From contig JAFOYH010000103.1 of assembly GCA_017391465.1 (NCBI GenBank), positions 1 through 64,000 on the forward strand: 64,000 bases of DNA, read 5' to 3'. The notes beneath the pieces were generated by a model. That model was not told the origin of the DNA. It worked only from the letters and a program-made list of their open reading frames with translations, and did not search any database. Positions within the stretch are counted from its first letter, which is position 1. Every line of letters starts with the position of its first letter. Position numbers and translations under genes: made by a program. This document shows, piece after piece, positions 1 to 7,757 of this stretch. The stretch is from Lachnospiraceae bacterium (GTDB lineage Bacteria; Bacillota_A; Clostridia; Lachnospirales; Lachnospiraceae).

Positions 1-192
1 AAAGAGGCAGAGGCACCTGTCAGCAAGGTGGCTGAAATCATGGAGATCGCCCCAAAGGCGGTTGCCATGGCAATGGGTATTGCAGTAATGGTTTTGACAA
101 TTCTTAATGCATTGGATGTCAAGTCTGGGATGGTTATGCTGGGGATCGGTCTTGCCTGCGTGGGTATTCATCTAATGAATGATAAAAAGTAA
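1..192 (+). CDS. C-terminal part of an unknown membrane protein (5' end outside the window)
   Basis: The frame is open from the first base and ends at TAA 190-192, giving the last 63 residues of a protein that starts upstream. A charged Glu/Lys stretch is followed by two hydrophobic segments (about residues 19-40 and 43-58) and a short basic end, so it is probably an integral membrane protein with a cytoplasmic C-terminus. I do not recognise the family. A good terminator follows directly, which supports this as a real gene end. Confidence 0.55.
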   Translation, partial: KEAEAPVSKVAEIMEIAPKAVAMAMGIAVMVLTILNALDVKSGMVMLGIGLACVGIHLMNDKK

Positions 193-202
193 TCCTATAT
201 AG

Positions 203-236
203 CAGCCATGCATTGAGGATAGTGCATGGTTGTTTT
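203..236 (+). terminator. Rho-independent terminator of the first gene
   Basis: An inverted repeat pairs 203-212 with 223-232 (core CCATGCA / TGCATGG) and is followed by TTTT. It lies 11 bases after the stop codon of the upstream partial gene. Confidence 0.7.
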
Positions 237-263
237 GCGCTTAAAAAATGTTGTCCCTAATGA

Positions 264-395
264 CAATCACTCGTGTCTGGTAGTCCTATTATACAGGACG
301 GGAAGCTGGTGGGTGCGGTGACTCATGTGCTGGTGAATGATCCGACGCGAGGATATGGGATATTCATTGAGAATATGTTAGAATCAGCAGAATAA
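264..395 (+). pseudogene. spoIVB: 3' remnant of SpoIVB (S55 sporulation peptidase)
   Basis: Codons 264-392 read [20 protein letters not shown] and then [19 protein letters not shown], followed by TAA. This is the unmistakable C-terminal end of SpoIVB, the serine peptidase that triggers sigma-K activation during sporulation, including the Ser-Gly-Ser active-site segment (the usual GMSGSP reads VSGSP here). A stop codon at 261-263 and the terminator of another gene lie directly upstream, so about 90 percent of the protein is missing: no PDZ domain, no catalytic His or Asp, no signal sequence and no start codon. It is followed by its own hairpin terminator. This is a gene relic, not a functional protein; an intact copy may exist elsewhere. 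Confidence 0.85.
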
Positions 396-400
396 TCTCA

Positions 401-443
401 AGTAGGTAATGTAATGAATAGATCATTATGTTACCTGCTTTTT
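401..443 (+). terminator. Terminator following the spoIVB remnant
   Basis: AGTAGGTAA (401-409) pairs with TTACCTGCT (431-439, one G-T pair) and is followed by a T run. The rest of 396-538 is AT-rich leader sequence of the next gene, with no other feature that I can support. Confidence 0.6.
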
Positions 444-538
444 AAAAAAGTGATTGAAATTGCAAACAAACAGCAAGAAATATGAAAACAACTCAATGTT
501 TCTTTTCTATAATTTCATGCAGAGAGAAGGGGCGAACG

Positions 539-1384
539 ATGGAAAATCATATTATGAATATAGAGACAGTCATTGATTATATGGAATCTCACCTTGATGA
601 AAAACTCGATCTGGAAAAGGTGTCAGAAGCAGTTCATTACTCGAAATACTATCTGCACCGTATGTTTACCAATACTGTAGGAATGACGATTCACGATTAT
701 GTTCAGCGACGTCAGTTGACGGAAGCTGCAAGACTGTTGGTATTTTCCTCTAAACCGATTATTGAAGTTGCTTTTATATGCGGTTATGAAAGCCAGCAGT
801 CATTTTCTTCTGCCTTTAAATCCATGTATAAAGTACCACCTGCGCAGTATCGGGACAAAGGAACGTTTTATCCGCTGCAGCTCCGATTTGTGCTGCATAA
901 GAATATTCCATCCAAAGTTTTTACAAAAGAAGATATCTGCATTGCTGAAAGAGGAGATATTCTTGCCTGGATGGATTTGATGCGTTTGGTGATTGATGGA
1001 TATCCTGTCATGGATGAAACGAATTATTTGAATGAGCTTATAAAAGCTATAAAAGAAAAGAGGGCACTGATCTTAAAAGAAGGTAATATTCTGATCGGAG
1101 CTATGATATTTTCCAAGAGCGCCGGAAGTATTGATTTTTTAGGGATTCATCCCCAATATCGGAATCAAGAGTTGCAAAGATTATTTTTAGAAGCACTTAT
1201 GGAAAATTATTTGCCGGGACAGGAAATCAGTATGACTACTTATCGTAAAGGAGATAAAGCAGATACCGGTCATCGTGGTTTGTTGAAAAAACTTGGTTTT
1301 GCAGAGAGGGAATTGCTGATAGAGTTTGGCTATCCAACACAACGATTTGTATTTTGCCCTTCGGAAGAGGAGAAAACAGAATAA
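539..1384 (+). CDS. AraC-family regulator fused to a GNAT-like acetyltransferase domain
   Basis: Residues 1-110 of this 281-residue protein are a two-helix-turn-helix AraC/XylS DNA-binding domain (conserved FICGYESQQSFSSAFK segment). Unlike most AraC proteins, the DNA-binding part is at the N-terminus. Residues from about 130 to the end resemble a GNAT N-acetyltransferase (beta strand IGAMIF, then FLGIHPQYRNQELQRLF as the acetyl-CoA loop region, then GLLKKLGF). I placed the start at ATG 539 because GAAGGGG lies 7 bases upstream; an in-frame ATG at 482 has no ribosome binding site. The stop TAA overlaps the ATG of the next gene (ATAATG), so the two are translationally coupled. It may regulate that neighbour; ligand and substrate are unknown. 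Confidence 0.75.
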   Translation: MENHIMNIETVIDYMESHLDEKLDLEKVSEAVHYSKYYLHRMFTNTVGMTIHDYVQRRQLTEAARLLVFSSKPIIEVAFICGYESQQSFSSAFKSMYKVPPAQYRDKGTFYPLQLRFVLHKNIPSKVFTKEDICIAERGDILAWMDLMRLVIDGYPVMDETNYLNELIKAIKEKRALILKEGNILIGAMIFSKSAGSIDFLGIHPQYRNQELQRLFLEALMENYLPGQEISMTTYRKGDKADTGHRGLLKKLGFAERELLIEFGYPTQRFVFCPSEEEKTE

Positions 1385-2004
1385 TGGCACAAGAAATTAG
1401 ACCTCAGGATACAACAAGAGCATCGGCATACGAATTTTGGATGAAAGCGCCTAACCCGATGGTAACCTTTTTCAAAACTTTGGATGTGACAAATTTAATA
1501 AAAATATCGAAAAGGAAGCATATGAAATTTAATATGCTTCTTGATTTTTGCATCGGAAAAGCAGCGGTTTCTATAAAAGAGTTTTATATACTTCCTGTTG
1601 GCGAAAAGCTGATGGAGTACGAGCGTATTGCTGTGAATACCATTGTAAAAAACAAGACAGGAGAAGTGAGTTCCTGCGATATTTTATATACAGGTAATTT
1701 GGAGAAATTTAATCAGGATTATTTAAAATATACTGTTCAGGTGGCTCAAACTTGCCAGGACAGGGATTTATCTTGTGATTGTATGGTCATCGGAACCTCA
1801 GCGATTATCGATATCGAAATAGATGGTGCAGTTGGGATGAACAGTGGGATTTTCAATAATCCATTCATAATCTGGGGAAGGTACAGGAGAAAGGCATTTC
1901 GATACGATTTACCTGTATCCTTTCAGTTTCATCATACACAAATGGATGGAGCGCATGCAGGGCGATTTTTGAGAAAATTACAAAATGAGATAAATAGACT
2001 CTAA
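1384..2004 (+). CDS. CatA-like (chloramphenicol acetyltransferase family) O-acetyltransferase
   Basis: This 206-residue protein has the CAT/CatA fold signature. The catalytic motif is FHHTQMDGAHAGRF near residues 178-191 (HHxxxDG, with the second His as general base), and the preceding segment RYDLPVSFQF also matches the family. Length is slightly under the 210-220 usual for CatA. Known members acetylate chloramphenicol, but many chromosomal homologues have unknown acceptors, so resistance cannot be inferred. The start at 1384 overlaps the stop of the AraC-GNAT gene and has GAGGAG upstream. Arginine and isoleucine codons (aga, agg, ata) are frequent compared with the highly expressed genes further right, which fits an accessory gene. 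Confidence 0.8.
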   Translation: MAQEIRPQDTTRASAYEFWMKAPNPMVTFFKTLDVTNLIKISKRKHMKFNMLLDFCIGKAAVSIKEFYILPVGEKLMEYERIAVNTIVKNKTGEVSSCDILYTGNLEKFNQDYLKYTVQVAQTCQDRDLSCDCMVIGTSAIIDIEIDGAVGMNSGIFNNPFIIWGRYRRKAFRYDLPVSFQFHHTQMDGAHAGRFLRKLQNEINRL

Positions 2005-2233
2005 AACTGTTATCCTTAATGCCAGTCCTCGAGTAACATGGAATACAAGTAATTGCTTTGAAGATGGCGATACGTTACAAGTGAATGATTACAGTAAATA
2101 TAATTGGACCATGTTTAATCCGGAGGCAAAAAGAATTTGTCACGAAGAAATGTTTCCAGAAGATATGAAGAAAGCATTTGTATTGGGAACAATTTCTCTA
2201 AATCAATTCGAAAAATCATCTTATGAATTCTAA
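2003..2233 (+). pseudogene. Internally deleted remnant of a flavodoxin-family/NADPH-dependent FMN reductase gene
   Basis: The open frame without a start codon begins KTVILNASPR, the typical first strand and FMN-phosphate loop of flavodoxin-like reductases. It passes within about 12 codons to LQVNDYSKYNWTMFNPEAKR and then HEEMFPEDMKKAFVLG, which looks like the C-terminal end of the same family. The roughly 100-150 residues expected between them are absent, and the frame reads into the preceding gene without an ATG. I infer an internal deletion plus loss of the start. Confidence 0.6.
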
Positions 2234-2280
2234 TATGTCTAATTGTTTTTTTATCCTTATATGTTATAATTTAGAACAAA

Positions 2281-2435
2281 TCTTAGTTCGGAAATCTATC
2301 GGAATCTATTTTGCCAATACTACCGCTGTATGTGATGTGGACGCTGATCCGAAAGCACGTAATTGCGTGATTCCTTTATTGATGAAGGTTTCTGAAGGTC
2401 AGATTATTTCTATGGACGAGAAAAGCTGTAACTGA
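2281..2435 (+). pseudogene. Possible fragment of a DUF169-family gene
   Basis: The frame reads VRKSIGIYFANTTAVCDVDA followed by DPKARNCVIPLLMKVSEGQI and ISMDEKSCN before a TGA stop. The CVIPLL...G....DE..C pattern resembles the N-terminal part of DUF169 proteins, which normally continue with CxGG. There is no credible ribosome binding site, and the sequence ends where the conserved domain should continue. An in-frame ATG at 2223 belongs to an unrelated AT-rich lead-in. I consider it a decayed fragment, with moderate doubt. Confidence 0.4.
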
Positions 2436-2536
2436 CAGATAGGATTGTTATTTGTTACTGTACAACTCATTAAAAATGAAACTTAAACATGGTAAGCAAA
2501 AAAATAATAAGAAATGAAAATTTAGGAGGAAAACGA

Positions 2537-3148
2537 ATGACTCAATATGAACGAATGGTCAAAGGGCTTATTTATGATCCGGCAGATTCTGAGATTATGA
2601 AAAAACAAAGTGTATTTCTGGATAAATTGTGGGAATTCAATCAATTAAGACCATCCGATTATGAAAAGAAGCAGAAATATATGCAGGAAGTATTTGGATC
2701 TTGCGGTAAAAACTGTTATATTGAACTTCCTTTACGTGCAAACTGGGGTGGGCATCATTTATATATGGGCTCAGATGTTTATGTAAATTACAATCTTACA
2801 ATTGTTGATGACGGAAATATTTATATTGGAGATAAGGTAATGATTGGACCGAATGTGATTATTGCTACGGCGAATCATCCGATAAATCCAGAGCTTCGTG
2901 CGCGTGGGTTGCAATACAATAAAGATGTGCATATTGGACAGAATACATGGATCGGTGCAAACACGGTGATTGTTCCGGGTATACATATTGGAAAAAATAC
3001 AGTGATTGGCGCAGGAAGTGTTGTTACAAAAGATATTCCAGACAATGTTGTAGCTGTGGGAAATCCCTGCAGAGTTCTCCGACAAGTTTCTGAAAAGGAC
3101 AGTGAATTTTTTTATAAAAAAGAAAAAATTGATTGGGAAAATCTGTAA
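2537..3148 (+). CDS. Maltose/galactoside O-acetyltransferase family (Maa/LacA), left-handed beta-helix
   Basis: This 203-residue protein is an acetyl-CoA-dependent sugar O-acetyltransferase. Residues 1-60 are the Maa N-terminal helical domain (MTQYERMVKGLIYDP). From about 60 to 185 there are hexapeptide repeats, ending GAGSVVTKDIPDNVVAVGNPCRV as in all members. The catalytic histidine is in TANHPI, near residue 115. Length equals the family norm. Start chosen at ATG 2537, 7 bases after AGGAGG; the upstream in-frame ATG at 2489 lacks a ribosome binding site. Such enzymes acetylate maltose, glucose or non-metabolised galactosides; the true acceptor is unknown. Confidence 0.85.
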   Translation: MTQYERMVKGLIYDPADSEIMKKQSVFLDKLWEFNQLRPSDYEKKQKYMQEVFGSCGKNCYIELPLRANWGGHHLYMGSDVYVNYNLTIVDDGNIYIGDKVMIGPNVIIATANHPINPELRARGLQYNKDVHIGQNTWIGANTVIVPGIHIGKNTVIGAGSVVTKDIPDNVVAVGNPCRVLRQVSEKDSEFFYKKEKIDWENL

Positions 3149-3175
3149 ACATCAGACGCTTTAATGCCTGGCTAA

Positions 3176-3373
3176 ATAAAGCCATACGCCTTTTTGATTG
3201 AAAACAAAAAGTATGAATGTTATACTGTTTTCAATGGCAATGAGGCTCTCATAAGAGTAATATACTCTAAATCGTATGAGATGCTGATGGTTTCTGTAAA
3301 ATATACGCGTAAACCGTCGGACTTTTCTATGTTTCAGGGTGTATCTTTTGGAGATGTTTGTGTCGATAGATAA
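3176..3373 (+). pseudogene. Startless open fragment of an unidentified gene
   Basis: A 65-codon frame without an initiation site reads AFLIENKKYECYTVFNGNEA, then a hydrophobic/basic stretch and FSMFQGVSFGDVCVDR before TAA. Its composition looks coding rather than random, but I do not recognise it. It lies among other gene relics, so I list it as a probable decayed 3' fragment. It fills most of the gap between the LacA-like and CPBP genes. Confidence 0.25.
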
Positions 3374-3411
3374 TTCATATTTCTAAAAAAAGTTTCGCTA
3401 TATAGGATTTA

Positions 3412-4131
3412 ATGAGTATGAAGAAATTGTTTGAAAAAGATGAGACATGGTTTGCGATTGTTTGGATTATTATTTATGTACTGGGATTTTCAAATGCGGA
3501 TGCAATATCAGATTCCATAGGCATTCCAAAACTATTAACAGTTCTTGTTGGAATTATTATGATAACCTTTTTGTATGGTTTTATTGTAAAAAACAGTTTA
3601 GAAAGATATTTTGGACTTTGTTCGATTCAGGGTAATTATAAAAAATATCTTTATTTTATTCCGCTGATGATTATCTCCAGTGTCAATCTATGGAATGGCG
3701 TACAATTTAATGGAGGAACCTTGGATACATTTCTTTTTATAGTCAGCATGTGCTTTGTTGGACTGCTTGAAGAAATCATATTTCGAGGGTTATTATTTAA
3801 AGGTATGTGCAAAACGAATGTGTTATCTGCCATTATTGTATCTTCCATTACTTTTGGAATGGGTCATATAGTTAATTTGTTACTAGGTGCACCTGTATTT
3901 GAAACAATACTTCAATTAATATATGCATCGGCTATTGGTTTTTGTTACACGGCTGTTTTTTATACAAGCGGAAGTATATTGCCTTGCATTTTATCACACG
4001 TTATTGTTAATTCGACAAGTATATTCGCAATAGAACCAACAAATAGTTTTCAGATTTTTATGACGGTCGTACAGACGATTCTTGGTGTAGGATATGGCAT
4101 ATGGTTATTAAAGAGCCAGAGATTAAAATAA
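3412..4131 (+). CDS. CPBP-family (Abi/CAAX) intramembrane metalloprotease
   Basis: This 239-residue protein has about eight hydrophobic segments and the three CPBP (ABI) motifs: EEIIFRG with the Glu-Glu and Arg (about residues 121-127), FGMGHIVN with the metal His (about 147-154), and SHVIVNS near residue 196 (HxxxN). Family members are glutamate/histidine metal-dependent membrane proteases, in bacteria often linked to bacteriocin immunity or signalling; no bacteriocin gene is visible nearby. The start at 3412 is followed by a second ATG at 3418, and the ribosome binding site (TAGGA) is weak. Confidence 0.8.
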   Translation: MSMKKLFEKDETWFAIVWIIIYVLGFSNADAISDSIGIPKLLTVLVGIIMITFLYGFIVKNSLERYFGLCSIQGNYKKYLYFIPLMIISSVNLWNGVQFNGGTLDTFLFIVSMCFVGLLEEIIFRGLLFKGMCKTNVLSAIIVSSITFGMGHIVNLLLGAPVFETILQLIYASAIGFCYTAVFYTSGSILPCILSHVIVNSTSIFAIEPTNSFQIFMTVVQTILGVGYGIWLLKSQRLK

Positions 4132-4152
4132 GTTATTGGAGAGAAACGAATT

Positions 4153-4560
4153 ATGATAAAAATGATCAAACATGAATTATGAGAATACAAAAACCATTGC
4201 CTTTCTGGCATCAGCGGTTGTTAATAATCGTTTAAACTGGATAATCGGCAAATGGTTTAAAAATCATCCGGACGGCAAGCTTGCATATGCAACACGTACG
4301 TATGTTTCCACATTTGTGGGACAGTTTTTTGATAATTTTTTGTTTTCAATTATCGTCTTTGTCATTTGCGCGCCAATATTCTGGGATGGTTTTCATTGGA
4401 CTTTGTTACAGTGTACCATGTATGCATTGACTGGAGCTGTTGCTGAGCTGATTATGGAAGTTCTTTTTCGCCTATTGGTTATCAGATTACAAAAAAATGG
4501 CAGGCGGATTCTGTGGGGAAAGAACATCTGGATTTCATAGAAAAGGAGAAGAAAGAATGA
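4153..4560 (+). pseudogene. VUT/YhhQ-type queuosine precursor transporter, broken by deletion and frameshift
   Basis: A start with a good ribosome binding site at 4153 reads MIKMIKHEL and then hits TGA (4180-4182). The sequence then continues with the C-terminal half of a VUT (YhhQ, PF02592-type) transporter: LNWIIGKWF, RTYVSTFVGQFFDNFLFSII, IFWDGFHWTLLQC and AVAELIMEVLF. Near 4465-4475 the frame must shift: the expected ending PIGYQITKKWQADSVGKEHL, DFIEKEKKE, stop (4558-4560) lies in another frame, consistent with loss of one T from the run in gttctttttcgcc. Roughly 90-100 residues between MIKMIKHEL and the surviving part are missing. The TGA overlaps the ATG of the following SDR gene. Confidence 0.8.
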
Positions 4561-5207
4561 AAGTTTTGATTACAGGAACATCACAAGGAATTGGAAAAGC
4601 CATTGCGGAATTGTTTTTGAATAAAGGTCACGAAGTCATAGGAATCGATCGACAGGAAAATCGTATTGAACATTCGGCATATACTCATTTTGTATGTGAT
4701 GTGCGTGATAAAGAATATCTTCCAGATGTTAAGGATGTTGAAATTTTAATTAATAATGCAGGAACTCAAAATGAGGATGATATTGATATTAATCTTAAAG
4801 CGTTAATTTGGATTACAGAAAAATATGGAATTCATCAGGGAATCAGATCTATTTTAAATATTGGATCAGCAAGTGCACATACAGGTGCAGAATTCCCGGA
4901 ATATTGTGCAAGTAAAGGCGGGATTCTGGCTTACACAAAAAATGTTGCTATGCGAATTGCACCCTATGGGGCAACATGTAACAGTTTAGATCCAGGGGGA
5001 GTTTTAACACCTTTAAACGAATGTGTTATGAATGACCAGGTACTCTGGGAAGAAATTATGAATGAAACACCTTTGAAGCGTTGGGCGACTTCGGAAGAAA
5101 TTGCTGAATGGGCATATTTTCTGACGGTAGTTAATGGATTTTGTACCGGTCAGAACATTCTTGTAGATGGTGGTGAGGCTATAAATTATAATTTCGTGTG
5201 GAAATGA
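4557..5207 (+). CDS. Short-chain dehydrogenase/reductase (SDR)
   Basis: This 216-residue classical SDR has TGTSQGIG (residues 6-13) as nucleotide-binding loop, the NNAG motif near residue 70, Ser in NIGSAS near 103, and the catalytic YCASK near 117-121. It ends with the usual PxxR-type region and GQNILVDGG. It should use NAD(P)H on a small carbonyl or alcohol substrate; the substrate cannot be deduced. The start ATG 4557 has GGAGAAG upstream and overlaps (ATGA) the stop of the broken VUT gene, so the SDR still depends on that message. An earlier in-frame ATG at 4497 lies inside the transporter frame and is not used. Confidence 0.85.
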   Translation: MKVLITGTSQGIGKAIAELFLNKGHEVIGIDRQENRIEHSAYTHFVCDVRDKEYLPDVKDVEILINNAGTQNEDDIDINLKALIWITEKYGIHQGIRSILNIGSASAHTGAEFPEYCASKGGILAYTKNVAMRIAPYGATCNSLDPGGVLTPLNECVMNDQVLWEEIMNETPLKRWATSEEIAEWAYFLTVVNGFCTGQNILVDGGEAINYNFVWK

Positions 5208-5269
5208 ATGGAATGATGCATACCGGGATGGCATTCAAAAAGGTTTTTTCTTAAGATTTTCTAAAAAAC

Positions 5270-5298
5270 TTGACATTTTAATTCAGGATGACTATTAT
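5270..5298 (+). promoter_or_regulatory. Sigma-A promoter of the LTA-synthase-like gene
   Basis: TTGACA (5270-5275), a 17-base spacer and TATTAT (5293-5298) give a near-consensus promoter, leaving a roughly 110-base untranslated leader. Confidence 0.7.
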
Positions 5299-5414
5299 AA
5301 AAGTGGTAATGTTAGTGTTTGTATATGTCCTTTGCAAGTGTTGTGAAGGGCGTTTTTTATTCGATTAGAAACTTTATAAATTTAAAGCGATAACGAGTAA
5401 GAGGTGTATGGCAA

Positions 5415-7706
5415 ATGAGAAAACTTCGGTTAAAAAAACCAGATATTAAAGGTATATTTTATAAAATAAAATCCATTCGATGGTCGGATGTAAAAGTCTT
5501 TCGACAGAAACTTCATGAACGTCGTGTTGAACGTATTGAAGCTTATCAGAATAGTGCGTTCGGAAAGACAATGGCACAGGTTAGCGCACAGATGAATCGC
5601 TATTCTTTAATTCTGCATGCCCTATGGGCGATAGTTATTAATTTGACAATTGAGGCCATGTCCAGGCATTCCTTAGGCGAAGCATTGCATTATATGGATT
5701 TTTCAACAAAGGCATTTATGTACAATGCATTTATGATTTTTATGACATTTTCCATTGTGTATGTTTTAAAACGTCGAATATTTGCACGTATTATAATTAG
5801 TTCAGCATGGTTGTTCCTGGGTCTTGTTAACGGTATCATGTTATTTAAGCGTGTAACGCCGTTTAATGCTCAGGATTTAAAGACAATGACAGAAGGATTT
5901 TCTTTGTTTACAAATTATTTCACAAAAGGTCAAATGATGATGATGATCTGTGCTGTTCCATTTGTGATCTTGTTTTTTGTAATGTTCTGGAAGTGTTTGG
6001 GCAAATATAAAGGAAAAATGAATTATTTATTCGGCGTATTTATTATTGCATTATCTTTTGGAAGTTACACATTCCTGACGGACTATGTCATTGAACATCG
6101 TATTGTATCTACATATTTTGCAAATATTGCTTTTGCATATGAGGATTATGGACTTCCATATTGTTTTGCAGCCAGTGTATTTAACGTGGGTATGTCCGAA
6201 CCGAATGGTTATACTGAAGAAATGGTGAAAAAAATTACAGACCAGGGCAAACTGACAGAAACAGTGGCCGATACCGAACTTAGACCAAACGTGATTGTGG
6301 TTCAGTTGGAATCCTTTTTTGATACAACAGAATTTTTGTCTTTACAGACCTCTCAGGATCCGTTACCTTATATTCGCCAATTGGCTGAAAATTATTCTTC
6401 AGGTTATTGTCAGGTGCCGTCCATTGGTGCAGGTACAGCGAACACAGAGTTTGAAGTCATTACAGGGATGAGTCTTCGATATTTTGGACCGGGTGAATAT
6501 CCATATAAAACTTATTTGAAAAAACATACATCTGAAAGTGCAGCAACCGCATTTGCAGAGTTGGGATATGGAACCCATGCGATTCACAATCATAGTGGCA
6601 ATTTTTACAGTCGCGCAAAAGTATTTGACAACATTGGATTTGATACATTTGTTTGTAAAGAATTCATGAACTTTGATACCACACCGAATGGATGGGCAAA
6701 GGATGAAGTTCTCATTGAACATATTGAAGACTGTCTGAATAAGACAGAACATCAGGATTTTGTGTTTACCATTACAGTTCAGGGACATGGAAGTTATCCG
6801 GAAGAAAAGCTCATTCTTTATCCTCAAATTATTGCCAGTGGATTATCCAGTCAGGCTAAAAATAATCAATGGGAATATTATGTGAATCAGGTATATGAGA
6901 TGGATGATTTTGTCGAAAATCTTGTAACTATGATGGAAGAACGAGGTGAGCCAACGGTTATTGTGTTCTATGGTGATCATCTGCCAACCATGGGCTTAGA
7001 AGAAGAAGATATGAAGAGTGGAAGTTTGTTCAATACAAATTATGTGATTTGGGATAACATCGGACTTGAAAAGATTGATGGAACAATTCCAACGTATCAG
7101 TTGATATCCGAAGTTATGAATCGTATTGGATTCCATACAGGAACGATTTTTAATTATCATCAACAGAATAAAGACAGTGAAACATATCTCACAGATTTGG
7201 AGCTTTTGCAGTATGATCTTCTTTTTGGTGATCAGTATGCTTATGATGGAGAACCCGTTATTACAGAAGGACACATTGAGCTTGGAGTGCGTGATACAGA
7301 AGTTATTTTCATTACGCAAAATGAAGAGGGTCATTATACGCTTTATGGAAAGAATTTTACCAAATGGACGCAGGTCTATATTAATGGAGAAAAGCAATCC
7401 CGTAAATTTATTAATGAAAATCGCATTAAACTTAAGAAGAGTGAACTTGAAGAATGGGATGTGGTAACTGTTTGTCAAGTTGGTTCCAGTAATACGATTT
7501 TCCGTGAATCTGCGGAGTATGTTTATTATGATGGCAGTCTGAAACTTTATACCGATGAGTTGAAAGCGGAAAAACTTCTCGCAGAACAGACAATGGCAGA
7601 AGAAACGGAAAGTCTTGAAACAATGAATGAAACAATGGAGACAGGATTTGAAGTGACGAATGTGACTGCAGAAACTGAGAGTGAGAAAACAGAAAATATG
7701 AATTAA
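5415..7706 (+). CDS. Lipoteichoic-acid-synthase-like phosphoglycerol transferase (sulfatase fold)
   Basis: This 763-residue protein has a basic cytoplasmic N-terminus (about 75 residues), five membrane segments between about 80 and 240, then an extracellular sulfatase/LtaS domain. Metal and catalytic motifs are visible: VVQLESF (Glu), GAGTANTEFEVITG with the Thr nucleophile, HSGNFYSR, GWAKDEV and FYGDHLP. It should transfer glycerol phosphate or a related group from a membrane lipid to a surface polymer. It is longer than LtaS (about 640): residues 615-700 look like an added small beta domain (YTLYGKNFTKWTQVYINGEK), followed by a Glu/Thr-rich tail to the end. Monocistronic with its own promoter and terminator. 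Confidence 0.85.
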   Translation: MRKLRLKKPDIKGIFYKIKSIRWSDVKVFRQKLHERRVERIEAYQNSAFGKTMAQVSAQMNRYSLILHALWAIVINLTIEAMSRHSLGEALHYMDFSTKAFMYNAFMIFMTFSIVYVLKRRIFARIIISSAWLFLGLVNGIMLFKRVTPFNAQDLKTMTEGFSLFTNYFTKGQMMMMICAVPFVILFFVMFWKCLGKYKGKMNYLFGVFIIALSFGSYTFLTDYVIEHRIVSTYFANIAFAYEDYGLPYCFAASVFNVGMSEPNGYTEEMVKKITDQGKLTETVADTELRPNVIVVQLESFFDTTEFLSLQTSQDPLPYIRQLAENYSSGYCQVPSIGAGTANTEFEVITGMSLRYFGPGEYPYKTYLKKHTSESAATAFAELGYGTHAIHNHSGNFYSRAKVFDNIGFDTFVCKEFMNFDTTPNGWAKDEVLIEHIEDCLNKTEHQDFVFTITVQGHGSYPEEKLILYPQIIASGLSSQAKNNQWEYYVNQVYEMDDFVENLVTMMEERGEPTVIVFYGDHLPTMGLEEEDMKSGSLFNTNYVIWDNIGLEKIDGTIPTYQLISEVMNRIGFHTGTIFNYHQQNKDSETYLTDLELLQYDLLFGDQYAYDGEPVITEGHIELGVRDTEVIFITQNEEGHYTLYGKNFTKWTQVYINGEKQSRKFINENRIKLKKSELEEWDVVTVCQVGSSNTIFRESAEYVYYDGSLKLYTDELKAEKLLAEQTMAEETESLETMNETMETGFEVTNVTAETESEKTENMN

Positions 7707-7712
7707 ATAACA

Positions 7713-7757
7713 AGAGATACATAGGATATTTCATCGTATGTATCTCTGTTTTTTTAT
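7713..7757. terminator. Bidirectional terminator between LTA-synthase-like gene and RNA methyltransferase
   Basis: AGAGATACATA (7713-7723) pairs perfectly with TATGTATCTCT (7737-7747), followed by a T run. It separates two convergent genes and overlaps the last codon of the minus-strand gene. Confidence 0.75.

Noticed and set aside
6399..6827. Long minus-strand frames inside the LTA-synthase-like gene (also 6996-7478)
   Set aside because: They are antisense shadows of a conserved domain, with no start signals and no recognisable protein features.
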